Below are positions 24,772 to 36,497 of a stretch of 64,000 nt of DNA, piece by piece (within the stretch, counting starts at the first letter, position 1; each line of letters starts with the position of its first letter). The notes beneath the pieces were generated by a model that was not told where the DNA came from, ran no database searches, and saw only the letters and a list, made by a program, of their open reading frames with translations. The stretch comes from Henckelia pumila (Eukaryota; Streptophyta; Magnoliopsida; Lamiales; Gesneriaceae): assembly GCF_033568475.1 (NCBI RefSeq), contig NC_133120.1:90972151-91036150 (forward strand), in the 5' to 3' direction. Position numbers and translations under genes: made by a program.

Positions 24772-25618
24772 TTCTTGAACAAAGTGGTTAAGCTAGGCTA
24801 GTGTTTTGGCCTTTTGGACCTTAATTGAGCTGGTTTAGATCATTTTCCTCATCTTTTCCTTTTTGAACCATTTCGGCCCCATCCTTGTCGTTTTGGCGTA
24901 GACTGGCTATAGGTTAAAATTTAAATATGTCACCATCTTGTAGATGAGTTAAGATAAACCTAATCTGAGAGACTTTTACGTTCTAAAGCCAAGTGAAACA
25001 AATAATATCCCCACTACACCCAAGTCGAACTACAAAAGAAAAATAATAGATATAAAATATCTTACATATCTGTTATAAAATACTTAATATAATCAATTTA
25101 TATAATAACCAAGTATAATCGGTTTGCAATAATGCATGATAGATAATTTGATGGTGACATTCTTTAATACACACAAAGCAATTAATACAAGGCTGAATTC
25201 AATAAGATCATGTTTCATGTAGGTGGTCAATTGGCGTTGGTAAAACTAGATTTTTCATGGAAAAGGACAAGGCAATGAAAAAGGGACAAACTTATGAACT
25301 CGACCGTTCAGAATTCGAGACTAAAATTCTGAAAAATTGGAGATTAAATGAACCATAGCATAGCTTGGTAGCGGAAGAGAGGGCCAGAAATTCGAAAGGA
25401 CACCAATATTTTTACAAGGTAAAATAAATTAATCTTCATCTACTTTCACATTTGCTACAAAAGCTACATGAAGCAATTAAAACCCATAGTTTTCACAGCC
25501 GGTCTTTATTAATACAGCCAAGTGTATTCTCTGCAAGAATGAGCCAATATTTCAGAGGGCGATCCAGAGACTGATGCTTGATCTTCAATTTCTTCATGAA
25601 GTCCCTTTAGCCCAGTTG

Positions 25619-27978
25619 TTAGCATGTAGTTCCTGGACTAGATTCTGCTATTCCTGTCTTGGCCTGCAACCTCTGCATGAATTTCGGATTAGCTACAAGC
25701 CTCTTCTTCACTTCTGAAATTCGAGCATCCTCCACTAGCTTCCTAGCTTTTCCAGCATCCTCGATTAAAGCAAACAAGGTTCTTAGGCAATCTTTTCTGT
25801 TTTCCTCTCGGTGTTCAAACCTGAACCAAAGCATATAATGAACATCTTATGCCAAAGCATGTAATTGATCATGCAGGTTTTGAGCCATCGCGGGAACTTT
25901 ATAAAGAAGTGATAGTGTTTACCTTTTGCAACACTTTTCATAAAGTACGTATACATAAATACACACGATCTCAAAACAGAAGAGCCTCATGAACGTGCAA
26001 GTTTAAAGGTCAAATTATTAAAGAAGAAATTCAGAATACTGTCTAGTAACTGATGTACAAAATAAAGTAAAATGCTAGCTATGGGACTTACCTTTCGCTA
26101 GTGATGGTAAGTTCATCTTTCCCAGGATTATACCGTTTTCCACCCAATTCTCTCAGCCGCAAAAACTGATGCTTAGATAGGCCAAGCTCTTTTACAGTAA
26201 CAGCCAACTTCACTTTTCTATTTTTGGGATGCCATGCATCACCACCAGGAGCGAAGACGACACGAGTTTGCCACCTAAGAATTGGTCCCTCACCTGGTGG
26301 ATCGTCAAGTTCCTTTTTGTTATCAGGAACAGTCCCGTCAAACTGTGGAGATTCCTCTGCTTCCATCAGTTCCGTACATTCCAACACCACTTGATCTTCA
26401 AACTCCTTAAATAATGCATAACCATCTTCAACTTCTAACTCACCTTTTTCAACCCTATCAGCTATCTCGTCAAATTTCTTTTGCACCTTCTTCTTGATCT
26501 TGTCTGCAAAAAATCCATCACCAGGAAATAACTAGTGTTTTAACTATAACATACTGAAATCCATGGAAAACTATAAAAATTTGCCAAGGTACCACAAAAT
26601 GAAGTCAACTGAGAACAATCTTGCCAAAGAATTGAAGGCTCAAATCCTAAAGTTAAAATTCAAATAACACGGATGAACCAAAACAGTTCCATATCACATA
26701 ATGAAAAATAAAAAAGGAATTTTTCTGAGATTTTGTCAAGTTGATCCCCAAGGGCAACTCATTCTTAGAAATTCCCCAAATTCGGTGTATTGCGTTTCAC
26801 ATAGCTCATAATCACATATAAATTCAAATAACATGCAACATGTCTGGTCACAAGAACACATCATCCAAAGAGTTAGAAAACAAGCCTAATAATTGCAGCT
26901 GATATCTGAAAGGAATAGGCAAATCCAGTTAAATCTCTTCAAAAGGACAATAGTCAAGTATGCAACTAACTTCTACGGCTGGAAAGTAAATCGTGTATTC
27001 ATATTACTAGCAGGAAGCTAAACCCCAAAAAAATAACAAATTAGATCGATTTCAGAAAAACGGTTCAGCTATTCAGTAAATCACACATCATAATAGATAA
27101 ACTAAACGATTTCACCGCCCCAACTACCTTCATTAACTGATCGATATTGACAAGCATAAACAATGAAAAAGAACAAACTAACTAATGCTTATTTTATCAA
27201 AGCAAGATGGAAATGGGAAATACGAGCAAAATGGTACCGGGTAGAAGTTTGTCCCAGTGAAGCATGTCCTCCAATATTTCTTCACATTCCCTTGTATCCT
27301 TGAGAAAACCGTGCTCCGTAGCCTCCTTGATCATTTCATCCCACTTCCGGTCATCCATGTTGCCATAAGGATCAGAAGTCATCCGCTTCATCACAATTTC
27401 CCGTGTATTATACAGATCATCAATTTCTTCGTCAGTTTCATGAGCCTCCTCAAAATCAGATTCGAAATCTTCATCCTTAACATTTTCCAACGGTTTCTGG
27501 CGGAGCTCTTCCATTAACTCATCATCTGTGTCTTCATGCGTCCGTACGAGTATTCTCTTCAGAATAGACTCGAGGATCGACGGAAGTGCCTCCTCGTTAA
27601 AGTTGTGGAAATAGTCCTCTATCTGTCGCTTTAATTCTACACACAACATATAACAAACCACGCAGCTCACAATCAGCACCCGGAAAAGATCAATCAACGA
27701 AGTTAATTAAAAGATAAATATCATTTACCTTTGTTGCTCACATCTCCTGCATCATTCCCCGCCTCTTTCTTGTCTTCTGAATTCCCCACACTGGATTCCG
27801 ACTCATCGTTGTCATTTCCAGACGAAAAAAATCGAATTGTCGCAGGAAAACGGCGGATCAACGGCGCATTTTCAGTCCTGTAGCCACCATAACAATTCGT
27901 ACAACAATTGGAAATAGTAGATTTGACTTGGAAGTTGCGAGAGCATAGATATAAATTTCTGAGCAGAGCTCCTCTCAT
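25619..27978 (-). CDS. Mitochondrial small-subunit ribosomal protein mS35 (4 exons)
   Basis: Minus-strand exons 27978-27729, 27636-27238, 26503-26092 and 25820-25619 join in frame to 420 residues. The first ~60 residues (MRGALLRNLYLCSRNFQVKS, then Arg/Ser-rich with IRRFPATIRFFSSG) look like a mitochondrial presequence. The middle is acidic and helical (DDELMEELRQKPLENVKDED). The C-terminal half holds the conserved S24/S35 mitochondrial domain, with KVKLAVTVKELGLSKHQFLR, LRELGGKRYNPGKDELTI and SERFEHREENRKDCLRTLF. mS35 is a structural protein of the mitoribosomal small subunit. An in-frame ATG at 28041 would add 21 residues. The ATG at 27978 has the better context (ccgccATGa) and starts directly with the presequence. 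Site II promoter motifs upstream fit a nuclear gene for a mitochondrial protein. Confidence 0.92.
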
Positions 27979-28078
27979 GGCGGACAAGCTCTTCCGAGGG
28001 TTCAGTGGAGAAGGTTGGAGTACTTGCAGGCCTCTTAACATCGAACTGGACCGACGTATGCATCAACCATTTCGCAGT

Positions 28079-28101
28079 TGGGCTTAATACTCTACTGGGC
28101 C
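28079..28101 (-). promoter_or_regulatory. Site II (TGGGCY) pair upstream of mS35
   Basis: TGGGCT at 28079-28084 and TGGGCC at 28096-28101 lie about 100-120 bp upstream of the chosen start, with gggcc following. Site II elements bind TCP factors and are enriched in promoters of nuclear genes for mitochondrial and ribosomal proteins. The assignment rests on motif and position. Confidence 0.6.
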
Positions 28102-29488
28102 GGGCCTTCTTAGTTCGTTTTCAACTAATTTTTTTTCCTCTTTGAAAGAACTAATTTTTTAAAATAAACTTTTTTTTTTTTAGGAAAAAATAAACTTTTT
28201 TTGGTAAAAAGAAAATTGAACGTGAGATTCTTTTGGCTTATTTTCTTCCGAATCAGGGGCGAGACTGGCAGGGCCCCACAATGGGTGGGCCCCAAATTTA
28301 TTAAAAAATTTTATTATATATCTATATGTATTATAAATATTATATTATTTATTATCTTGATTAATTATTATATTATAATATTTATTAAAAAATAGAAAAA
28401 ATTTTATGTATTGTCAACTACAAAGCTATCCCCTAAACTCATATGTTCAATTTTTAATTCGTTCACCACCTCTTATTTTGGCGTTGTTTTTCGTCGACAC
28501 TTCCATTGTCTCTTTTTGATCATCGAATTTCTTAGTCTTGAGTTTTATAGATTGATGTTCAATCAATTTCTTCTCAGCTTTTGTGTACATTAAAATTTGA
28601 TTTATGACTCATTCAATCTAATTTTGATTTAATGTTAGATTTTAATACTTATAATTAATTTTATGTCGTGGTTGAAAATTTATAAATTGAAGCTACGAAT
28701 TTCAAAACTTAATTTTGAAATTTGGAATTTTTATTTAATTTATCTTTGAATGACTAAATTAACTGCTTCTAAATTAAATTAGCACTTAAATCGTGAGTTT
28801 TGGTGGTTCAATGTGATTTTTTGGATAATTTCATAATTATATTCACAAATATAAAGATAACTTCATATAGTTCAATTATATTTGATTTTTTAAACCAGAG
28901 TTGATATTTACACTTTAGTTTGTGTTGCATACACTCCACTCATATGTAGAATACAGTGCAAATTTATTCACAAATAGGATTTAAATAATAAAAAATAGAA
29001 CGTAAATATCAATTTTTTTAAAATTAATATAAGAAAATTTTATTTTAATCTTGCCTCGGGCCTTTTTTTTCTTTGCACCGTTCTGTTCCGAATTGTGTTC
29101 AAATTTAATGATATTTCTTGTACGTTGTGCATCGAAACTGTCGAACTTGACAATAGTCTCCAGACAGTCAAATATCACATTTCTGATAGAGATTAAAGTT
29201 TCTCCAACGGATTGGAAACTAAGTGCTTCAAACGAACATGAATTTGCATTAGGTGCAAATATGGAGGAAATTCTTCAAAGAAACCAATCCATTCGATTAC
29301 AATGAATACCGGCTTCAAATTAACTTGAGTAATACTTCCAACAAACCAAAAGAAAAAATGGCAACCATATCCAGAAACATCAATACATCACAGCACCTAT
29401 AATCTCACACACTTTCATTCAATGATACAGAAAACTGTACAGAAAAAATTAAGTGCCACAAGAATTTGAGGTGAGCAAGAAACATAGC
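28102..29488. other. AT-rich spacer between mS35 promoter and E3 ligase 3' end
   Basis: No gene is supported. A GC-rich patch with two ggccccac/gggcccca words lies at 28275-28295, followed by very AT-rich DNA to 29.05 kb. The E3 ligase 3' UTR probably covers about 29.3-29.49 kb. Confidence 0.55.
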
Positions 29489-32400
29489 TCATATTTGAGA
29501 AACAGCTGCTGTTTTACAGATGGGGCAAGCATTTTTCTGCACAAGCCACTGCTTTATGCAATCGATATGGAAGGAGTGTCCACAGTTCAAATTCCCCGTC
29601 TCATCATCCGTTTCATATTCCTCCTGGATTAAAAACATTTTTCAATCGTATTTAATCAAGATTCACTCGCATAAAAATGGGGTTATTGTATTCTTAAGTG
29701 ACAGTTTTAGGGACATTGTGACTGGATCTAGTCTTCATGGCTGAGACATGTAAATCCGACATTGTGTTGCATTATCTTTTCATTATATTTCTGCCATTTA
29801 AAATTCAAGAAACATAGATAAAATTTGCAAGACCGTCCAACCTGGCATATACTGCATTTCCTTTCCATGTCTAAGACAAAACGGGATGACAAATGATCAG
29901 ATAATGCAAGTTTACTACTTCTCAGACATTTTGTCATCTCGTCCTCTCGTAGCCCAGTATTCACGTATCCGATACTGTCTCCTAGTTCCAGTAATTCCTG
30001 CATTAACGCGTATATAGGGATATCTATTAAGATTTGTGCGAGTCAATAATATAAATAAAGTTAAATATGGAATCATGAAAAAAACCTCATAGGACATGTT
30101 ATCGACATCAAGCCTCAAATCCCTGAATTGGTCACGTCCATAAGGCCGTCCTCCAACAAGAAGACTAGTTTGCAGCATCACTATCTGCGTGATCACAGTG
30201 CAATTATAGAAATCAATGGATTACCTTACACCAAATAATTCTTCAGGAAATAATTATTGACTCGGATGTAACACCTAGGTATGCCCAGAGTATTTCTATA
30301 AATTTTATGTTATGAATGAATTCTTTTACCTAACCAAAGAAACAGAAAGCATCTTTGCATCAATTTAGTGTAAGATTTTAAGATCCTTAACAAACATGAG
30401 ATTGTTAAGGCCTTGCATCACTAGTCACTACAGAAAAGAGAGTTGTTAATCCACTTGCATAATTTTTTCGTCACAACAGGTGTTTGTTAAGATCTCTACA
30501 CTTCCATTACAATAAATTGCATCCTGCCAGATGGTTTCACATTAAGACTGCAAGTTCAAATCTCGGTTATTGGATGAATTCAAATTCATTCTCTTAGTTT
30601 TTGTTGGTGTGTTTAGTTTGTCCCAAATCGGTTGGATGAATTGCCTGGGAGTTTAATATATAGGTTTGGACAAACCTCCCCTCTTGAGCTAGCTTTTGAA
30701 GTGAGTTAGGTCCAAGTTTCATTTCTAACATGGTATCAAAGCCCGGGTTCCATCGTTATGTGTTGGACGGCCCATAGTTGGCCTCACCCGTCCCATAATT
30801 GGGCCACCCATTTAATTTGATCTGCACGTTCCAGTCAATTCATTCCTGGACGTGCGAGGGGTGTGTTGGTGTGTTTAGTTTGTCCCACATCGGTTGGATG
30901 AATTGTCTGGGAGTTTAATATATAGACTAGGACAAACCTCCCCTCTTGAGCCACCTTTTGAGGTGAGTTAGGTCCAAGTTTCATTTCTAACAGTTTTCAA
31001 AAAGTCCGGCCAAAAGTTAAAGGCATGAATCAAACACTCATCTAATAAGCAACATCAAACCCAACAGATCTACAGAAAGACAGTAAGTTAATTAGATGTC
31101 TTTTCTTATTTTTGCCAAGATTTGTAGCGGAGAAATCTATTCAGCAAATATACACAAGAATTATACCAAAGACTTGTCACAGTCCTACAACATAACTAGT
31201 CAAACGTAAATCTTAAACATTCAAAAGTTTTTCATGGTGTAAGAACTTTCTAGCTCTGGGCAGGTTGTATGAACCTTGATAAAGACTAAGAATTAGGATG
31301 ATCAACTGCACAGAAAACTCATCTTAGCAATCACAAAATTGAACACTCTTCGGTTTATCACAAGATAAGATATTTAACGTAGGATTAATTCATTGCAGAA
31401 AATTGTGTGCTATGAATTTCAGCAAATGAAATATATTTTATGTGAAAATATCCTCTGGGACGCAAAACAGGTTGATTCCTACTGGAAAAGCTGAATGAAA
31501 GACAAACCTCAGCAAGACCTTCACTGAAACCATGTCTGGCATGCTGATGATGTATAATTCCAGTAACATCGGAGCGAAAGCGTTGCACTCCTGCTGCTGT
31601 GTCAGATTCAGTAAGAGGAATATCATCAGAGGCAACCAATCTCCTCATGGAACATGGTGAGCGCTGATAAATTACAAAAGTGAATCAAGACCCGTGCCCG
31701 TAGCATCCACTCCAAAAGTAAAAGTGTGGGGTTCAATATTTAACGCTGTAGCTTTAAAGGAAGCAACCAAGCACCCTTGATTATCTAAAAACTGAAAGCA
31801 TGAACATATATGCAAAATAAAGGCATGCATGCAGGTGAAATGGTTAGACATGGAAAATGGTCCAGTGATTGTGAACAAGACTAATGAACATAAGTTACGC
31901 AAAAGGAACATGTCCAGTCTTGGACACAGGTATGAGTAAGTCAAAAGGGAAAAATTGTCATTCGTCTGCTTAAGAAAACAATAGGCCCAGCAACAATGCC
32001 ACTCCACCAGAATTTAATGGAGAATGCAGAGTGTTCACCAAATCACAGTGATAAGCCTTTCTGGCACCGCGATTAGTAGGTCATATCTCTCGTTTTGCTA
32101 TCCATACCCAACTCCAATGGTGAGATCAGTCACCGATGGTATATTATTCCTTCAAAGCACTTCAGACCTCTCCCCGGAATGCCATTTCAAACACCTTTTC
32201 GGAAGGACGGGTAAGAAAGATACTTCAGTCCAAACTGGAGCTAAGACAAAGATACAAATTTGTTGAGTGTTTTCTTGTATAGCTTATGTTAGCTCGTAGT
32301 ACTACCGACCTCAAAGCTCACCAATTAGTATATCGTATAGGTTCCTCAATAAATCAAAGGTGGCCCTTTTCTTGGTACCTCAACAAGGGAATCACAAATT

Positions 32401-33184
32401 CAGCACTGCCCTACAATTTCTTGAAGAACAGACATAGACTACTCATAAAAATTCGATCTCGAGCCAAATATACACCAGCAATCAGTAATAAGTCGAGATA
32501 GGGAACCACAAAAACAGATGCTTGAACACCAGAAAAGCCAAAAACGTGCTTCAGTACTGTTTATTTTTGCAATTGAACAACAGAAAGTCAAAGCCAGACA
32601 ACCTAGAAAAATAAATACATAAGGAAAAAGATAAGCACCTCCCTCTGACCAAGAACAATCCTGTCAACCCCATGGCCATCAACTTTGCCTCTAGCTGGGA
32701 CAGAAGGAGGCCTTCTCGAAACAGCACAATCAACAGAAGCAACATCAGTGCTCAGCCCAATTCCAGGACCGCACCAAACATCAGGAACACCCACACAGCT
32801 TGATGACAGTGTCAATGAGAACGAAGATTGAGATAGTGAGTTGGAGTTATTGTTGCTATCATTCGCAACAGCAGAATGGTTATTACAGAACAACTTGCTG
32901 ACGCTACTTTTCGTGGTCTTGAGCCTTTTCTTTTTCACTTTCTTGGCTTCCCAATTGGCCGATGCTCTAATGGCTTCGGGGACCGAGACCTGTGAGGAGG
33001 AGGTGCAGCCCAGTCCTCTGAAAGCGGAAGAAGTGAGGTTTTTCTTCCTATCGGGGATGAGAATGGATGAAATGGTTGGGTTCACAGGGAGAAGAGTCGG
33101 ATCTGTTCGTGGGTTCGCGTTTCTGGGCTTTCTGAACTTGGTGGGCTCAGCAATGGTGGAGTCTTCTGCAGCCAACATAGACAT
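29489..33184 (-). CDS. RING-H2 E3 ubiquitin ligase, MBR/HIP1-like (5 exons)
   Basis: Minus-strand exons 33184-32639, 31663-31508, 30184-30086, 29997-29842 and 29623-29489 join in frame to 363 residues. The N-terminal two thirds are low in complexity, Ser/Asn/Lys-rich and probably disordered (KKVKKKRLKTTKSS could be a nuclear signal). The C-terminus holds a complete RING-H2 finger: C315-x2-C318-x14-C333-x-H335-x2-H338-x2-C341-x10-C352-x2-C355 (CSIC, CGHSFH, CPIC). The segment DQFRDLRLDVDNMSYEELLE just before it is typical of the MBR/HIP1/RHG1A group. Such proteins pass ubiquitin from an E2 to a substrate, which is unknown here. Every exon is a multiple of three and every intron is phase 0. Intron 2 (1.32 kb) contains a TRIM element. 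Confidence 0.9.
30602..30730 (+). repeat. TRIM left terminal repeat
   Basis: This is a 129-bp repeat with TG...CA ends, matching 30864-30992. Confidence 0.9.
30864..30992 (+). repeat. TRIM right terminal repeat
   Basis: This is a 129-bp repeat with TG...CA ends, matching 30602-30730. Confidence 0.9.
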
Positions 33185-33459
33185 TTTGCGAGTTCAGAAG
33201 CTGAGTATGCTTGTGGTCATATGTAGGGAAGGGAAGAAAGATGGGAACTGAGAGATGCTGATACCTGTATCTGTAAAAATACATCCACATTTTTTTAAAA
33301 AAGAAAAAAGTTTTAAATATAGTTATTATTATTTTATTTTTGTAATTTCCTTCATAAAAAATTGTCCTTTTAGTTATCACTTATCATTTATTAAACTCGT
33401 TGTTTATTTTAAATGTCGAGATATTTGTGATAAGATCATCCATTTTAGTATTATATTAA

Positions 33460-33655
33460 GAGCCCGTTTGGATTTTGTAGTGATTTTTTAAAATAAGTGC
33501 TTTTAAAAGGTATAATTTTTTGCTTTTAAAAAAGCTCTAATTTTGACTTTAAAAAATGCTTATTTAAGCACTTTTTTGGTTAACCAAACACCTTTTTAAC
33601 TGAAAAACACTTAAAAAAGTGCTTTTTGGCCTGGCTTTTAAAATCAAACGGGGCC
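33460..33655. mobile_element. Tourist/PIF-Harbinger-like MITE
   Basis: The ends read gagcccgtttgg and tcaaacggggcc, imperfect inverted repeats around CCCGTTTG. They are flanked by taa at 33457-33459 and 33656-33658, the TWA target typical of PIF/Harbinger elements. The 196-bp body is full of inverted gtgctttt/aaaagcac words and can fold into a long hairpin. It is non-coding. Confidence 0.75.
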
Positions 33656-34365
33656 TAAGTAATAACATGAAACGCAAGTATATTGGAGTTAATGAATTTT
33701 TTATTATTGTGTGTGAAATTTGGAAGTTAAAGATATAAATTGAGGTTATATATATTTGTTGATAATTGCCAAAAATAAGAACTGTTTTTAAAAAATTTGG
33801 TCGATCCGATCTATGTGTATAATACTTTTTTGTGTCAAATAAATAAAATATTTATCTCAAAAATTTAACGCATAATGACTTCTGAATTAACACTGATAAA
33901 TTAATTTAAAAAATTATAATAAATACTCGTCGATACAATACAACACCACAAACAATAAAGGTCAACAACGATTAGCGTAATACTATTCGGTTAACTATAT
34001 CAATTATCAATTAATTGATTGATTGAGCTTTATTTTCGACATTTGCTGATTTGCATCTAGTTCCTCCGTTACAATCTTGTAAATTTTCAACCTTTTCTAA
34101 AATTATGTTTTATCTAGTCAAAATATTTTCTAGAAAGTAAACATCAAAATGGATGCTTTATAATCTATATTTCGTGTTTGTTGTGATATAAATGTTTGAT
34201 GATGTTAACAAAACATTGGATGGAGAGAACAATAAATGTGGCTTAATCAACGGAATGGGTTTAAAATAACAATAACCAGAGAAGATGACGGTTTTAATGG
34301 TTGAGTCCAACCTATAAATTTGGATATTGCTGAAAGTGTATCGAATAATCCATATTCATTCTCAA

Positions 34366-35021
34366 TGAGTGTTTACAAAAAAAAAAAATTGTGTTTTGCA
34401 GAATTTAAATTTATAGATAAAAAAGTGAAGAAAAATCAAAAACTTGGTATAGTTAGAAAACAAATGTGAAAATCTAAAAAACAAAGTTGGGTAGTGTTTA
34501 ATAAATAAGATTTCGTTTGGGCATGTACTTGTAAAACTCTTTTATAAAAGTGTTTGTTAAAATTTTTATATAAAATATTTTAAAAGTTGTTTTAAAATAA
34601 ATATATATTTGAACAAATATTATATAAAAATATTTTAGCATCACAAAATTAATGTTGTCAATCTTTATCTTTCATAGTTTTATTCTAAAAACATCTAAAA
34701 ATACATCTCAATTGTTCTTTAAAAACTATAATTGTATAACATTTTTTTTTAAAAAAATCAAAAACATTTTACAAAAAATTTATCCAAAAACATACTTTAA
34801 TTTTTTTACTTATAAAACACTAAATGTTTTTAAAGTACGTGCCCAAAAAGAACCAAAGTGATTAATATTAAAATTTTTATTAGAATCACTTTTTGATACT
34901 AGTTTTTGGATTTCAATTACATAAACTGACGCACAATATAGATTTAAAAAACATACCAAAGTAATTTTTTTTAAATTCAAAACATAACAATTAATTTTTT
35001 TAACGGTTACAAACACTCTCT
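34366..35021. mobile_element. 'gagtgtttgcaa' MITE carrying a nested insertion
   Basis: The ends are gagtgtttacaaaa and ggttacaaacactctc. The interior to 34509 and from 34856 matches the copy at 47561-47910, with shared words such as gaagaaaaatcaaaa, aaatgtgaaaat and gggtagtgttt. The 346 bp between are absent from the 47.6-kb copy and form a separate element. Confidence 0.7.
34510..34855. mobile_element. MITE nested inside another MITE
   Basis: The terminal words tcgtttgggcatgtacttgt and aagtacgtgcccaaaaagaa are inverted repeats (core gggcAYGTACTT). The element splits the host MITE where the 47.6-kb copy reads aaataagtgatta. Aag flanks both sides, which could be a 3-bp target duplication. It is AT-rich and non-coding. 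Confidence 0.7.
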
Positions 35022-35401
35022 TATACATAAACTTCGTGATTTTCTCCATAAAATACAAAGAACAAAGATAATTGGATACAATAATAGAATATTACTATAT
35101 AGCTAGCTATTCATTTGTTATTTTTGGTAAAGTTCCTCTTTTTTCCATGGAAAAAAGGAAAAACAGGGAGAACCCCTCGGTGAAGTACTTTATTATTCTC
35201 TCTTAAAAAAAAAAAGTACTTTATTATTCTTCTTTGACTAAATTTGGTGAAGTACCATGCCCATTTTAAAATGAACTCCTGATATTTTTGTTCCAATATT
35301 TTTAATGCGATGTGGTTGTGCATAATTAATGTATAGTTCTATGATTATTACGTTTTCATTACTTAATTTCACACTTGACTAGTTTTTAGAGATAATTCTG
35401 T

Positions 35402-35418
35402 AATATAATAATAATAAC

Positions 35419-35459
<41 letters not shown>

Positions 35460-35461
35460 CA
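35402..35461 (+). repeat. (AAT)n microsatellite
   Basis: About 60 bp of AAT repeats with a few ACA interruptions. Confidence 0.9.
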
Positions 35462-36040
35462 ATGAAACTTTTGAAACGAATTTTGTCCAAATCCAGACAT
35501 AATTAGGTTGGCTTGACTGGATCGTGAGTGGGGTTTGGTTTGTCTTCTTGCGTATCGTGTGGGAGACTTGCTCTGCTCAAAATGATAAAAGTTGTTTCCA
35601 TCTCTTTAATCAATAGGCCAATGTATTTGTAATAAAATACTAACTACATGATTAGCATTCCTTTTGGCTTTATCTGCATTGATTAAGTTTCCAGTTTTTA
35701 TGTTTGAAATATATACTAGTATTTTTATTTTGTATTTGATATTTTAATGGCTTGTTTCATATTAATATGATATATATCATTGGACGAATTTATATCTAAT
35801 ATATAAGATTATCAAATAATCCTATCAATCCATTTAACTATAGGATTAGCTAAAAAAAGATTCACTTTCTAACTAATTTTATGAGTTGACTAAGCTTCGA
35901 GTTAATGTGCTGCCTACTTGTGTAGCTAGTTTACCGTCCGTATATAGGTCTAATTGTACGAACGGAGTGACATTAGCTTTCTTTTGTTGACAAGAGGTTT
36001 GAGGCTCGTAGTAACCATCGGTTCTTCCAATCACAAAAAA

Positions 36041-36213
36041 ACTCTTGTGAGATAATCTAACTGGTAAATTTTGTGCGATGAATATTTTAATTGGATCACA
36101 CATTATATTGTATTATTTTTTAAGTCAAACATACAACTCTTTGTTGTAAATATTAAATATGGATAGATTTGATCCGTCTGATAAAGATCATTGAGACTGT
36201 CTCACGAGAGACC
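36041..36213. mobile_element. 'actcttgtgagat' MITE copy
   Basis: The ends actcttgtgagataatct and gagactgtctcacgagagacc are imperfect inverted repeats. It belongs to the same family as the copy at 8967-9090. It is about 173 bp, AT-rich and non-coding. Confidence 0.6.
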
Positions 36214-36401
36214 AAATCCCTCCCAATTACCAAGAAAAAAATAAAAATAAGTGTAAAATTTTAATTAGGTAAAAAAAATACAAATTAAAGTAGGTTCTAT
36301 AATATATATACATTAAAAAGAAATAAAAATTTTGATCAAACCAAACTGTGTCCCGTCGTGGCCCAAAAAGAGGAGGAATTGTGCTTTGATTGGGCCCATA
36401 T

Positions 36402-36497
36402 CTGAAAGTTGAAGCCCAAACATTATATGAACACCCAAATGGCCCAATGGGTATACAAACATCTGGTGCCATCACAAGCTGAAAGTTGAAGCCCAAA
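36402..36497 (+). repeat. 19-bp direct repeat in a GCCCA-rich patch
   Basis: ctgaaagttgaagcccaaa occurs at 36402-36420 and again at 36479-36497. The patch 36340-36500 carries many gcccaa/tgggcc words (site II-like), unusual for this AT-rich spacer. It could be a remnant of a lost gene's promoter. Confidence 0.7.

Larger units (their letters stand above)
24288..25618. other. Epimerase promoter and mS35 3' flank with a SINE
   Basis: Upstream of the epimerase start, a SINE begins about 230 bp away (24536-24753). The rest (24.77-25.6 kb) is AT-rich and has no gene that I can support. The mS35 3' UTR lies near 25.45-25.62 kb. Confidence 0.6.
30602..30992 (+). mobile_element. TRIM (terminal-repeat retrotransposon in miniature), structurally whole
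   Basis: A 391-bp non-coding LTR-type element sits inside intron 2 of the E3 ligase gene, antisense to it. Two 129-bp terminal repeats, 30602-30730 and 30864-30992, both begin TGTTGG and end CTAACA and are about 94% identical. A 5-bp target duplication gtttt flanks it (30597-30601 and 30993-30997). A primer-binding site of the initiator-Met tRNA type (tggtatcaaagc) follows the left repeat. A purine-rich tract precedes the right one. It has no genes, as is normal for TRIMs. The repeat divergence suggests an age of a few million years. Confidence 0.9.
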
